A stretch of 64,000 nt of DNA. Origin: Selaginella moellendorffii. Lineage: Eukaryota; Streptophyta; Lycopodiopsida; Selaginellales; Selaginellaceae. Below, in pieces: positions 10,268 to 30,600 of this stretch. How positions within the stretch are numbered: the first letter of the stretch is position 1; the number at the start of each line of letters is the position of its first letter. The stretch covers positions 3,159,436 through 3,223,435 of the forward strand of contig NW_003314263.1 of NCBI RefSeq assembly GCF_000143415.4, in the 5' to 3' direction. Both the position numbers and the translations under genes were made by a program. The notes under the pieces are model-generated. The model did not search any database. It saw only the letters and a list, made by a program, of their open reading frames with translations, and was not told where the DNA came from.

Positions 10268-11262
10268 CTAGGAGTTGGTTGTTGTAGCTCGTTGAATTGT
10301 GATGCCTCCTCTGCATGCATTGGTGAGAGAGCTTTCAAGTTCGTCAGCTCTACCAGCATCGAGCGAGAGTTGGATTTCTACACTGCTACTTTCATCATCT
10401 TCGTCATAGCTTTCTTTAATGTTCTCGGTTCCGTGAAGCTGAAGCTGGATTCATCGCCCATCAAGTCAGAAAGAACAAAACTAATAACACCAAAGCTTAC
10501 AAGAGGGTACACAGCTCCAAGATGATCAAACCCAAACTTGAGAACCAGGGAGATCTACAAACTCGATGCAAGTCAGGAGACAACACCAAACTACATAAGG
10601 AAACCTTTGCTTTGACAATGTGCGTCGGTGCGTCTTTGAGGCAGTCAGCAGCGATTCCTCCATAAGCTCGAACGAGTCCTCCAGTTCCAAGCTTCGTTCC
10701 ACCAAAGTACCTGGATTTCCAATTAGCCTTTGTTCTTTCGTTTGGAAAAACGATGATAGGTACCTCGTGACAACGACCATAACTCCATCCACACCAGAAT
10801 TTTCTATGGCAGCATAGATTGGCCGTCCTGCCGTTCCTCCAGGCTCTCCATCATCGCTAAAACGATAGCGTTCTTTGATCTAAGCTGGAAGAAAATGAAA
10901 CATTCAAGCAAAAAAACGAAGGCGAACTAAAAGAACCACCTTGTAAGCCCAGCAATTGTGAGTTGCGCGTGGATCCGAGACCTTAGAAACAAAAGAAATG
11001 AGTTATGATCGCGATTTTCTTCTTTGCAAAACTAGACCTCGGAGAGAATTGCCAATGCGCCTTGTTCGTCGTCCACTGGAGCTGCTGTGGCGATGAACTT
11101 ACTTCGTTTGATCTCGCACTGCGAAGAAACCCTGGACGAGATTGTTGTGTATGCCAATGCTGCGCCATCGCTTGAAGATTTCGCTTGGCGACTGAAATGC
11201 ATACACATTGGCGCCAGCGCAGCCTTCCATCCATCGATCGGCACTATGCTTTTAGCAAGCAT
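10268..11262 (-). CDS. IMPACT/YigZ (UPF0029) family protein, intact, 6 exons, 239 aa
   Basis: Spliced model on the minus strand: 11262-11038, 10981-10940, 10879-10764, 10710-10605, 10554-10501, 10444-10268 (TAG). All junctions are GT/AG and keep frame. Family landmarks appear in order: [10 protein letters not shown] (near 60), [75 protein letters not shown], then a C-terminal ferredoxin-like region ending RATTTNS. Bacterial YigZ is about 200 aa; the extra 40-60 N-terminal residues are Ser/Ala-rich with few acids and may be an organelle transit peptide (inference). IMPACT proteins modulate GCN1/GCN2 in animals and fungi, but YigZ-type proteins lack the RWD domain and their biochemical role is not established. 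Alternative start Met-19. This is the only undamaged copy of three in the window. Confidence 0.88.
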
Positions 11263-11356
11263 CGCTCCCAGCTAAAAACCCTAGAAAAAAATCACGAGGA
11301 ATCCAAGCACAAGCGCGAGTGGCTTTCGAAAATTGCGGTACTATAGAATCGTGACA

Positions 11357-11806
11357 AGTGGCAGAAGACATGTGGTCCCACGTGGCAGAATTCTAGTCGT
11401 TTGTCAGCAGGGTTTTTGTGATCTTCTAGCCCAGCTAGGGCGACGAGGAGAATCGATGCTCTCGCGGCGCTCATCTGCAATCATCGATCGTGTTTTCCTG
11501 GAATGTCGCTGCTTCACTCGGGGTATTCGCTGCTAATCCGTCGCCGGGAGCCGTGCTTCGCCACTGCCGAGCGCAATGCCGGATTGCGCTGCGATGCTGT
11601 GACAATTTCCAGGCGAGGAGCTTGGATAGAGGTAGATTTCTTGCCTTCTACTCTCGCGGCATTGTATATTGACGCTGGAGTTTCTTCGTTGGTCGCAGGA
11701 AGCGAGTGATAAGTGGGAGGGAAACGCTGTGAGGAGGAATTCTTCATGGATCGGGCCGAGAAAGAGCGTAATTCTTGTCATATAACATTCCATAGACTGG
11801 ATTTTG
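11357..11806. other. Intergenic: 5' regions of IMPACT copy 2 (-) and Ca2+-ATPase (+)
   Basis: No gene-like frame is recognised. The interval lies outside the duplication and should hold the upstream regions of the two divergent genes. Short frames here match no family I know. Confidence 0.6.
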
Positions 11807-19139
<7,333 letters not shown>

Positions 19140-19212
19140 AAACATGTTAAGTGTGATTTAAGCTTTTGCGAACAATAAAGCTGTGGCTTACTTGTCTATA
19201 GCTTTTCGGGAT

Positions 19213-21366
19213 TCAGTAGCTGTATCTTCTATCCGTCTTTCCAATAATAACTCGCTCGTCCTGAAGGACCTTCAGGTCGGGTGCGAGAAGGCGAGTGTAC
19301 CGATCAAAATACAATAGTTGTTTGAGTAGAAGACCGAACTCGCGTGGGAACCTCAATCCATAAGCCTCACTTAAGCGAAACTGTTTCAAGGATATAGCAG
19401 AATGTAGTGGTGTCTTAAGAGTAATCAGAAACATACCACATCAAGAAGCAAAGCGTTTATTTGTCGCTCATCAACAGCCAAAGTAGCAGCAACAGTAGCT
19501 CCTTGTGGTCCACCAGCAGTTGTGATGCGAATGTCCGAGTCCAAATCCTATGTCGCTAACGGGTGTCGGTGCATCATTTTAAAATTCTTTTCATTACATA
19601 CCTTAACAGCACTAAAAATCTTCTCCAAATCTTTAGAAAAACGAAGTAAATCCACCTTCTTGTCTGTAGCACCCATTTGATTAAGTGCAGTTGCCATTGC
19701 ATAGTAATCCCCGGTTCCAAAGGAAGCCAAAAACGTTTCTACGGCTACCCACGTCTTAGGAGAAACGCGGCCAACAATTCCTGCGGCAGATACAAGACGT
19801 AAGCTACAGTGGCTCAAAACATTTATAAGTTACCGAAATCAATAAAACCGATTCGACCATCTCGAAGCACCAAAAGGTTGCCCGCATGCACGTCTGCATG
19901 AAATGTCTCGCAGCCAAGTAAACTTCCAAACCTACAGGCAAACTAAGTAGTTAAGTCAAAGACGTAAAGCAAAACTTACCAGACATTTAAGGCAGTGATC
20001 AACGTTGCTTCCGGATTTGGAACAATTGAGCTGATGGACTTTAGATCTGTTAAAGGTACCCCATACAAACGCTCCATCGTCAGCACTCGCCGAGTGCTAC
20101 AATGGCGATACACAACTGGTGCAGTTGCTTGTTTGAAAAGGTTCATGGTTTCTAGATACGTTCGAAACGATTCAACGTTGACAGCTTCCTTTTGGAAGTC
20201 CGCCTCTTCCATAATCGATGTTCTCAAATCACCTATAACGGATACCTGAAAGAAGTGACCCTTGTAACAGGGAAAACGAAGACAAAACAGCTTACCAAAG
20301 ATGTTCGACTTATTTGTGGATTGAGAAATTCCAAAACACGCGCGGCAACGTACAAAAAGTTTAAATCTGCTCTCAGCACATCCACTACTCCAGGCTTTAG
20401 TACCTTGATAACAACATCTTTCTTGCTTCCCTTCAGCCGTGCAGCATGTACCTAAGCTCGAGGAAAAAAAATAAACATACGAAACTCAAAAGAAAAACAT
20501 AAAAAGCATTCACCTGAGCAATAGACGCCGAGGCAAGAGGAGCGCTATCCACATACTCATAAACATCATCTAGAGAACGTCCCAGGTCTTCCTGAATGAT
20601 AGCTTTGACATCAGCAAAAGGTATAGCCGGAGTGCGATCGAGGCAACTTTGAAACTCGTTCACGTACTCGTCGGGAAACAACGACGGAGACGATGCGATA
20701 AACTGTCAGAGAAAAATTAAGTGTCAGCAACACAAATCAAAGAAGAGAAAAAAAGAAAGAAAGAAAGAAAAGAGATACGAACACTACCTGGCCCAATTTT
20801 ATGTAAGTAGCACCGAGCCTCTCAAAGAGGCGTCTCAAGAGCCGAGGTGGAGAGCTGCTTAGTGTGGATCCACCCTGGTCACAATTTTCGCACGAAACTA
20901 AGCACGAAAATCTGGAGCGAGGGAGCAAACGAGTATACTTGAGCTTGCTCCACAAACCACTGTGCTCCAATGGAGACGACGGCTTCCACGGCTTGGGCCA
21001 AACGAAGAACGCCTCGAGGCCCGGTATCAACAGTCATGCGAAAGATATCCGCGAGAAGATCGTTGAATTTCCCTGGCATTGGAGGAGCAAAGCTAAAACC
21101 AATCGTTCGATGAATCGCGTTGCTTACCCGATTGAGATTCGGCCGGTCTTGGAAAGGGAGAGGACGATGACGCTGTTCTTGCTCGCACGGAGAGCCGGCA
21201 CTGCCGCGACTTCGCGAAATTCGGCATTCTCAGCACCTGGCAATGGATTTTCGGTGAAATCGGGTGAAATCGAAACGCGATTCGAGCTTACCTGGAGCTG
21301 GCGCGCGCCTGGAAATGCCGCATTGAGCGCGTATGGCGCTCTCGTGGACGCGCTAGTGAGCGCCAT
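19213..21366 (-). CDS. ABC1K (UbiB-type atypical kinase) family protein, 10 exons, 548 aa
   Basis: Minus-strand exons: 21366-21128, 21092-20939, 20874-20788, 20702-20514, 20451-20296, 20245-19980, 19931-19834, 19780-19602, 19547-19437, 19380-19213. All have GT/AG borders and keep frame. ABC1K proteins are atypical kinases of plastids and mitochondria linked to quinone and isoprenoid-lipid metabolism. Motifs in order: KLGQ (the KxGQ motif), LASASIAQVHAAR (Ala-rich loop), VVIKVLKPGV (Lys of the kinase core), DFQKEAVN, HADVHAGNLLV (catalytic loop) and GFIDFG (metal-binding DFG). The N-terminal 75-80 residues are rich in Ser/Ala/Arg with almost no early acids, suggesting a plastid transit peptide (inference). 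It is convergent with peroxidase 2 (73 bp apart) and divergent from BIG. Confidence 0.93.
20750..20776. repeat. GAAA-type microsatellite within an ABC1K intron
   Basis: An imperfect (gaaa)n run sits just after the donor of ABC1K exon 3, read on the minus strand as (tttc)n. Confidence 0.75.
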
Positions 21367-21613
21367 AGCAAGAACCCTAAACTATTAGGAAAGAAAGGAC
21401 CATGGCATTATTTCAAAACGATCTTACATGGCATTTGTCTGTTTGGCCGACATTGGGAGAGAAATAATTAATGGGAATCTCTCGCCTGTGTGGATCGAGG
21501 CGCTGGGACGAATGCCCTAGGTCTTCAGCTGGAGAGAATCCGCGATGCCGCGAGGTTTTCTAGGGTTTTGGCGGGGAGGAACGAGGCAGAGGATTTGCTA
21601 GCGGCGGCACGCC
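21367..21613. promoter_or_regulatory. Shared 247-bp divergent promoter region (ABC1K / BIG)
   Basis: The start codons of ABC1K (21366, minus) and BIG (21614, plus) are only 247 bp apart with no gene between, so both transcripts must initiate inside or beyond this spacer. No clear TATA box is seen for either gene, as is usual for housekeeping genes. Confidence 0.55.
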
Positions 21614-24600
21614 ATGGGGGAAGCGGCGGAGGCGCAGCGCAAGCTCTTGGAGGCGCTTGGCGACCGCTGCCTGTCGCAGAGCCTGCGGGATCCTGGAGTC
21701 CAGCAAGGGTTGGATCAGCTTGCCACGGCTTTGGAGGCGGTTAACCGAAACGGCGATGGAGATTCCGGCATTGCGCAGTGGAGCAGCCAGCAGCTGGAGC
21801 AGCTCCTGGGAATTCTCAGCGCTGTCGTTGCCTCGTCCTGGGATCTAGCATCAGGTGAGCTTAGCTAGCTCTGTGAGCTTGATTAGGGTTCTTATTTCCA
21901 GCTCTGTGACAGAGGAAGGACAGTATTCTTCTCTACAGCGGATTTTTTTCCTCACTGCGGAGCTCTGCATTCAAAGTCTCGAAACTCCTTCGTTTCGATC
22001 GGATGAGGCGGTAACTTTGCAATCTCTTTTGCTCACGTTGCTTCAATCGCGTTTCCAGATGCAGCAAAAGCTCTTGCAGCTCTTGGAGGCTGTGACTTTG
22101 GATGGAAAAGCTGAGAGGCTACCGCATTTTTCTTCGGCTGGAGTTCCACCGGATCTTATGATCAGTTTGCTGGTGTCTGTAAATAAGGACGATAGCCATC
22201 ACGGTGATCGGGGTAAGCATTTCTCTGTGTGCCTTCGATGCGTAAACTTTTTGCTCTTTGTAGATGTACATATCAACCAAGACGAAGGCACCGGGTGGTC
22301 TCAAAACATCTTGGCCGTTTTATCTAATGACCAGCTTGTCCGTGACAGTTTGAGGAGTGGAAGTGAGATAGACAAGGAGCTACTAAGCAGGCGGGGGCAG
22401 AACTTAGTAGATGTCACGCAGCAGCATTCGATCGTCAGCTTGGGTTGTTTCCAGCGTCTTTCGGCACTGTGCACAGGTCTGGTTGTAGATTTAGACGGGG
22501 ACGGGCTATCTTTTGCTACGGAGGTTTTGAGCTTTCTGGGGAACTTGGCAAGGCTCTCACGACACCGGGCTTCTGTTCAAGGGACTGTTACAGAGGTGGT
22601 TAGATTAGCATCCGCTCTGCGGGACATACTAAAGAGCAGCACCAGGGATAAACGGGTTTTTGAAGTCGACGACGTTCAGGAAGGGGCTACGTCCTTGCCT
22701 TTGCTGATGGACGCGTTACTGGTTTTCTGCGAGAGTTTTTTCCCGGATCTTGTTATATCTCAGAACGTGAGGACCTTTCTGGCAGCGTCCATTCTCGAGG
22801 AAATGAACGGAGTGAAACTACGACAGGACACAGATTGTACGCCGCAGCTCGTGAGCTACGTCTTGCGGCTGTTGCAAGCTGACCAGTTTCATGTTTCGGA
22901 AGGGCGGTATGGGAGAAAAGTGCCAGCGGAGGAGCTGGTAGGCTCGATAGAGTTTAGATCACAGGACTTCAAACTGAATCAAGCAAGAAGCAGGTCGGAA
23001 CATCTGGAGACCATCTTTCCATCGAGTGGCGAGTGGCTTAACGACCTCTTTGCAGCAGCAGCTATTCTTCAAATCCAAGGTGTGAAGTTGAAGCCCGTCC
23101 TGGAGATGCCTTCGTCGATCCACAGTGAGGAGGACTCGGCAACCGTTTCCATGGATTCCTTGACTGTGGCAAGTGAAGACGATGCTCTGTTTGGGGATTT
23201 GTTTTCAGAGTCAGGAAGGCATTCGGTGAACTCGGAAGAGACAGTGCAGACTGCTCCAGCTCCCAGGAAAGCTGACGGAATGCATAACGCTCTTCTCCAG
23301 GCGTCATCTCACCTTTTGTGCTTCATAAGGGACTTTATACTCTCCTCGGAATGGCACAAGCCTACGTTCGAGGTGGTTCGGGCTCATCTATCAACTTGTC
23401 ATCTTGATGAGTTATTGGAGATACATCGATCTCACACTGGAAAGCAGGCTCGGGTAGACGACCAGGAACTAGAAGGCAGTCTAGACTTGCTGGCAGAGCT
23501 TCAGAAATGCTCCTTTGACGTGCTGATTACTCTGGTTGATAGAGGAGTTCTGTCGGAGGGATTGCAAACGCATCTTTTCCATCAGATGGCTAAAGAAGGA
23601 GACTCGCCCGGGGGTTTGTCTGGAAACGTGCTGGTACTGATGGCAAAGGTACTCATAAACCGGTTCTGTCAAGGTGTTACGTCGTCAAATGATCCTCTGG
23701 TACATGATCTTTGGAGATCGTTCGTGGATTCGATTGTCGACAACGTGAAGAACATCAAGGCTTTTGAAGGGGACTTGGACAAGGCCACGGCAGTACTTCC
23801 CTCCTGGTTTCACATGGAAGTGTTGTTTATGGCGTTCCACTCTTTGGATTCTCCAAATCGGCTGGCTATAGTGAACCTTTTATCATCAGCACTGGCAACG
23901 TGCGACAACGAAAAGAAAGCTGCCGGTGCTTCCTTGGCTCCTTGGGCTCTTCTGACTTCGAGACTGGTTCTGGCTGCGAAGTATCTTATCTTCCACTTCA
24001 GCAGCTTTCCGAAGTGGCTGGTTTCGGACCTGTCGAAGCAGATGTGGTTTCAAAAGTCATCCAAGCTTCCCATCCAGGAGGGTCTTTTCCCATCTTGGGC
24101 TGCCATTTTTGCTCGGAGGCCGGTCCATCATATGATCGACGAGCGCTGCATTTCACATCTGTTTGACGTGAGCTGTCCAGCTGGGGGGAATCTGGTGATT
24201 AGCAGTGACGTTGAAGGCCTACACTCGCATCTTTCTAGTCTGCTTGAAGCTTGGACGGGGAGGTTTATCACAAACGTGGACGAGCTGTTACTGGAGAGAT
24301 ACTTGTTCATGCTATGCTGGAGCATTCTGCAAGGCTCCAGTTTTGCGACGGTCCATCCTTGGAATTCTGATACATCTACTGGCTTGGAGTTTTTCTTCAA
24401 GGTGGCTAAGAGCGTCTCTGCCGGTTTCCAGCAGCAGTCATCGGATGGTGTGGGGCAGTGGGCGGAGTTTTTTCTACAGTCCTTTAAATCCTTGGAAGTG
24501 TCTATGCATGGAGGCTCTATCAAGTTGACGTCATGGGATTTATTGAGGCAAGGGGCGACACTGGCCTTGCTTTATCTTCCGCTTCAACGTAGTCCCCCAG

Positions 24601-27600
24601 ATATGCTTTTTCACCATGTTCTGCGTTATATTGTGGAAAACGGGCAACTAGAGCAACTCCTCCAAAGTTTGTCATCCATCGTGGGCTGGTACGTGAAAGC
24701 TGCCGACTACTGCCTTTCACAAATTTTACTGGAGCAGTTTGGCTCTGAAGACATTGTATCTTTCATCGGTCTAGTTTTGCGGACGAACTTTCCCAAGGAC
24801 AGGCGGTATGATATGTTGGACAAGGCTGGTGGTAGCTCGAGTGTCTTGAGGTCACTTCTACGGTGGGAATCGTCTAGAACGTGGACAGACGAGCTCTCGA
24901 GCGTTGTGAAGAAAGCAGGGGCCTGGGAAAAGGATGGGGCACTTTCTCCCGTTGTTCTGCATGGCTTTCCTCTTTGTTCGTATCAAGGGGATGCAGCTCT
25001 AGTTTCTTGCATGCTCACTTTGGAGGGGTTACTGCAAACTATCGAGAACGTTTTGGACACCGACGGTGTAAAGTTGAGCAGCTCCCAGGTTGACGGGCTC
25101 CTAAAGACGATCATGCCGGTAAAAGTGAACTGCGCGTTCGATAGACTTGAGATTTTCTGCACCAACATCTTATTTGCGGTGAACTTACCGGAAGACCACG
25201 TTCAGCTATATGCTGATGTCTACACGTTGAAGCATGTAGAGTGGATTCTCAAGATCTTGTGTACGAGCAAGCACGTACCGGAGCCTCTGCGTGAAGGAAT
25301 AGTCTGCCAAGTTCTGGAAGTGACAAACACAATAAGAACTGATGCCCGGAGAAGCAGAGCCTTCAGCGTTCAGTTTGGTGCTTCGGACAGCCAGGAGGGG
25401 GTGAGGACTTTTGTGGAGCAAGGAAACCTGTCTTCGTACGTGGACGTTCTGGATGGCTGCTCCAACGAGACCGTGAACATGCAGATGCTCCGGTTTCTTG
25501 TGGATTTGCTAGAGAAGCCGAGCAGTTTCCAGCTTAGGTGTAGAAGCAACTTACAGGAGAAACTGCTGGCCATGGAAAGGGATAGACTTGGAACCTGGTT
25601 AGAACAACGGATTTCAGGGTGTAAAATCGGGGACAAGGAAGCCGTTCCGTCTTCACCCGTGAGAGAGCTGGCTGTTCGTTTCGTTCAGAACATCATCGCT
25701 TCCGAAGCGAAGGAGCTTAAAGCTCATATCCTTGAGGCGATGCTCACGACCTTGGAGCGAGCATTTACTTTCTATGGAGCTGAGATGGCGAGATCTTACC
25801 TCATGGCGATCGTGCAGTTGGCAAGTGGAGAACCGTTGCTTAAAGATGTGTCAAGGGCTGTGGTTGACGTGCTATCAAAAGTTCCTGCTGATGGCGATCA
25901 TCTCGAGGGCCTGCAGTGGCTACTGGCGTTCTTGAATTCCGTGCTGATGGCATGCGGTGCACGGAAAGTATTATTCTCGAGGAGTAAGCACCCTTCTTCT
26001 CAAGGCACATCCTCTGGAAAGGCTAAAGTTCCTCGCGGCTCTTCCGATCAATCTCTTCAGGTGACAGAGGGGGGAAATGCCGACTGTGATGCTACCTCTG
26101 CCGACGAAGACGATGACGAGGGGACATCTGATGGTGAGCTAACAAGCCTGGATCGAGAGCACGACGAGGACGGCATCAACACTGAGAGGCTTCTCGCTTC
26201 TAGAGTTTGCACCTTCACATCAAGTGGGAGCAATTTTATGGAGCAGCACTGGTACTTCTGCTACACTTGCGACTTGACAGTGTCCAAGGGATGCTGCTCA
26301 GTATGTGCAAAGGTGTGTCATCGTGGTCACAAGGTGGTTTACTCGCGGTTGAGCAGGTTCTTTTGTGACTGTGGTGCTGGAGGTGTTAAAGTGACCAACT
26401 GCCAGTGCCTGAAGCCACGGAAGTATACAGTATCTCCAATGCCGTCTGCAAAGCTTGTCAGTAGTACGCCGGAGCAGCAACTTTTTCCGATTCACGAGAG
26501 GTTGCAACTTTCTGACAGCGACTCAGAGACAGAGTCGGATGACAACAGAGAGAACCAGGAATTCTTTCAGCTCTCCGTCTCCGAGCGCGACGAGAAGGAC
26601 ATTCTTCTTTTGCTTTCAAACCTTGATTTGGAAGGCCAGCTTCTCGAGCTTTGTAGAAGGCTTTTGAGCTCCTTCAGCCATGGTTTCCAGGCCGCTGGAA
26701 ATGACGAGATACAGCTCGGTCAAGAGAAAGTACTACAACTGAAGAATGATATTTTCCAGCTGAAGCGAGCCTACAAAAGCGGTTCTCTTGACATGAAAAT
26801 CAAGGTGGACTATCCGAACTCTCGAGAATTAAGATCTCACTTACTGAACGGATCCCTTTCGAAGTCGCTTCTTACGATAAGTAGCAGAGGAAGGCTTGCA
26901 GCTGGAGAGGGTGACAAAGTGACGCTGTTCGACGTTGGACAGCTTATCGGTCAGCCTACTGCTACTCCGGTGATAGTGGACAAGACGACCGTGAAGCCGC
27001 TATCTAAAAACTCTGTGCGCTTCGAAGTGGTGCAGCTCGTATTCAACCCGGCTAACGAGAGCTACCTCGCAGTTGCTGGCTACGAGGATTGCCTCGTCTT
27101 TACGGTGAGTCCAAGGGGAGAAGTGACGGACAGGCTTGCTCTCGAACTCGCTCTACAAGATGCTTATATCCGTCGGGTGACTTGGCTGGTCGGATCACAG
27201 GTGGAGTTAATGGTGGTCACCAACAAGTTTGTGAAGATTTACGACCTGTCGCAGGACAAGATCAGTCCGATGCATTATTTCACTGTGCTCGAGGACGAGA
27301 TTGTTGATGCCACACTTGGTGCTGTTAGTCACGGGCAGATTTTGGTTCTGGTTCTGTCACAGCAAGGCGCGCTTTACACCCAACGTATCTCCAAAGGAAG
27401 TGACTCTGGAGCTCGTATATTGACGGACGTGGTTCAGATTCCAAAACAGGGCCGACCGGTAAAAGGTGTCTCCGTCCACTATTCCTCGTCTCTGAAGCTC
27501 CTGTTCGCCTCCTTCAGCGATGGCTCCACTCTGCTTGGACGCCTGAATGCTGATGCAACTGCTTTGTCCGAAGTTTCCAGTGTTATCGAGACCGATCAGG

Positions 27601-30600
27601 ATAACAAGAGCAAGACCGCTTGTCTTCATCACTGGAAGGAAGTCTTTGACGGCAGCGGCTTGTTTTCCTGCCTGTCCAGCCAGAAGAGTAACTCGGCTTC
27701 AGTTGTTCATGTTCGAACGAATAGCCTGGAGGGACAGCATTTGCGAGTGGCAGGATCTTTGAGAGTGGACGGTATTTCTTCGTATAGGTCCATGGCAAAG
27801 GAGCGAAGTCACGTTCTGCTTCTGTACGACGACGGTAGCATGCATGTGTTTCAACATGTTTCTTCCAGTGCTGAGACAACAATGAAAAAGCTGGGTGCTG
27901 CCATCCTCAGTACCCGGTCCGTGAGTCCTGCGGTATTTCCTTTGGACTTTTTTGAGAAGACAACTTGCATCACTTCGGACATCAAAATCGGTGGTGATGT
28001 CCTCCGGAACGATGATGCCGAGAGTGTGAAGAGGAACTTGGCTTCGGATGATGGTTTTCTGGAGAGTCCTTCAGCGAGTGGTTTTAAGGTACCGGATTGT
28101 TTTTCCCTGCTCTTATTACTAAAATTGTGTTTTGTTTTGTTTTTTAGATACTCGTGTTCAACTCAAACGTTGAAATGGTGATGGTTGGCTGCCGTATCCA
28201 TGTCGGCAACACATCTGCTAGCCATATTCCGTCGGAAGTGAAACTTTTTCAGAGGGTGATACGGCTAGAAGAAGGTGTTCGGTCTTGGTACGACATACCG
28301 TTTACAAGCTCGGAGTCTTTGACAGCAGACGAGGAGTTTGCTTTGACAGTTGGGCCAACATTCAATTCTACGTCATTGCCTAGAATTGACAGCTTGGAAG
28401 TTTATGCGAGGTCCAAAGAAGATTTCGGATGGAAGGAAAAGCTAGATGCTGTTCTAGACTTGGAAAATCAAGGCCAGGGCGCAGCTTCTCAGAGCAATGC
28501 TTTGAAGACAAGGAAACTACAGACCGCTTCAACACTTGATAAGGTTTTCTACGAGGTTTTCAAAGCCCTGTCAGGTCTCTATTCTCTCCATCGGCTGAAC
28601 CCGGACTCCGAACTGAACCTGGAAAACTGCAAAGGGAAGTGCATGCCTGTTCTGGAAGTTGTATTTGCAAGTGACAGACAGTCTCTGTTACTCTCGGCTG
28701 GCAGACATGTATTGCGAGCTTTATCTTTGAGCAAGGATGCGTACTATCAGGTAAGCTTAGAATCTGTTTAATTTTTTTCTTTAACACATGCTCCACTTTG
28801 ACAGGCGAAAGATATGATGTCTTTGTCCGGTGTCGCCCGTTCGTGTCCTCTTCTTGCTTCTAAGCTTTCCTTGGGTGGCATTCGTTTGTCATGGATGGTG
28901 CAAGAATTTACAAACCAGGTTCGGACGGTCTGTAAAATCTCACTTCATCGCCCGTCGAATTTGGCTTTGTATTTGGAACGAAATGGTAAGTGTTCCAACT
29001 TTTGGTTGTCGCCGTATTATTGACGCTATCTTTTGTGCTGAAAGGCTCTTCACTCGTTGAAAACCTTGTCGGTGTTTTGTGGGAGATTCTTGTCCTCTCC
29101 GACCAATTGGATGCACAAACAATCAATGACTTGGTGGTGCTTATCGTGGACCTTATCTATGGCTATGCTGAATGTCTCTCGGCGCATCTATCTGTTTCGT
29201 CTGTCTCTCCAGCGGTCAACCTTCTTGAGAAGCTACTTTTCGCTCCCCAGGACGCTGTTCGCTCCTCGAGCAGGTATTGTACTGTAGTCTGCATCTCCTA
29301 CCAGTAGTCTAATAATCATGTTTTTTACTCTTTGTTTTAGCCTGGCAGTCTCCTCCAGGCTTTTGCAAGTGCCCCTGCCAAAGCAAACCATGCTACTGAT
29401 GGATGATGGTGCGGAGAACTCTCGTGCGGGGTCGTTGCACTCGGACAGCGGAACCTCAACAGTTGCTTCCGGTCAAGTGATGCTAGAAGAAGATCCCGGC
29501 ACTGCCTCAGTACAGTACTGCTGTGACGGTTGCTCTACGGTTCCAATACAGAGACGGCGCTGGCACTGTACTGTCTGCCCGGATTTCGACCTCTGTGAAG
29601 CTTGCTTTGAGGTTATGGATGGTGATCAGCTTCCTCCTCCTCATACACGCGATCATCCGATGACTGCCATTGCCATTGAAGCTGACACAACTGGGAATAG
29701 TCACGAGATACCGTTTAACTCCATCGATGATTTGAGTGAAGAAAGTCTGCTCCAGATGGCTACGGAGCTAAGCCTGCAATCGACGGCTGCTTCCCTCGGT
29801 TCTACCATGGAGGCGACTGAAAGCTGCGAATTTCCCGAAAATGTGCCGGAGGTGAAAGCTGGCTCTTTCTCTGCATCGAAAACGCTGGTGAACTCCTTGC
29901 TCCTGAGCGGACTGCTTGAAAACCTCCGAGGATGGACAAAGAGCACAACGGGAACGATGGCCATTCCCATTATGCAGCTCTTTTACAGGTTGACGACTGC
30001 ACCATCGAGCCCGCTATTCGACGCATCTGGAGCTGTATATTTCGACAAAGTTGTCAAGGTGATGCTGGACGAGCTGGACGTGGCAAATCCGTTTTCAGTC
30101 AAGCAGCGGTCTGGTTTCGGAGAAGTCGTGATACTTATTTTCATGTTATTCACTCTACTTCTTCGGCACTGGCATCAACCTGGCTCTATACATGGCCAAC
30201 CGAGGGAGGGAGATGGAACAACAGATGCAGAGCTTCAGTACGATCGCGTCTGTGCTTCCCTTCGGCAGCAGTCCCTCGTCAACTTTCTCCTGAACATCAC
30301 TCAGCAACTGGTTCACGTCTTCAAGAGCTCGTCTCGAGGACAGGACTCAAGCGCTTCGTCTACAAATGCTCCCTGTGGTGCTTTGCTCACGGTTAGGCGG
30401 GAGTTTGCGGCCGGGAGTTTTACGCCGTTCTTCTCAGATTCGTACGCAAAGAGCCACAAAGGGGACCTGTTTGTGGAATTCTACAAGCTCATGCTGGAGA
30501 GTGTTTTCCGGCTGACGTACAGCCTCGTACGGCCAGGCAAGTCGGAAAAGCTTAGTGACAAAGAGCAGTCGTCATCCAAAGGATGTCCTGGTTCCGAGCT

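Larger units (their letters stand above)
5823..11356. repeat. Tandem segmental duplication, copy 2
   Basis: It starts with the same bases as the window start and matches copy 1 in gene order and orientation until about 11356, where the common sequence ctatagaatc(t/g)tgaca ends and unrelated sequence begins. It keeps a roughly 750-bp stretch (about 8445-9197) that copy 1 lost, including the helicase DEAH-like box, and lacks the 109-bp tandem duplication of copy 1. Confidence 0.95.

Noticed and set aside
21855-21912. GTG-initiated start of the long BIG frame
   Set aside because: This is intron 1 read through: exon 1 (21614-21854) joins in phase at 21913, after gtgacag.
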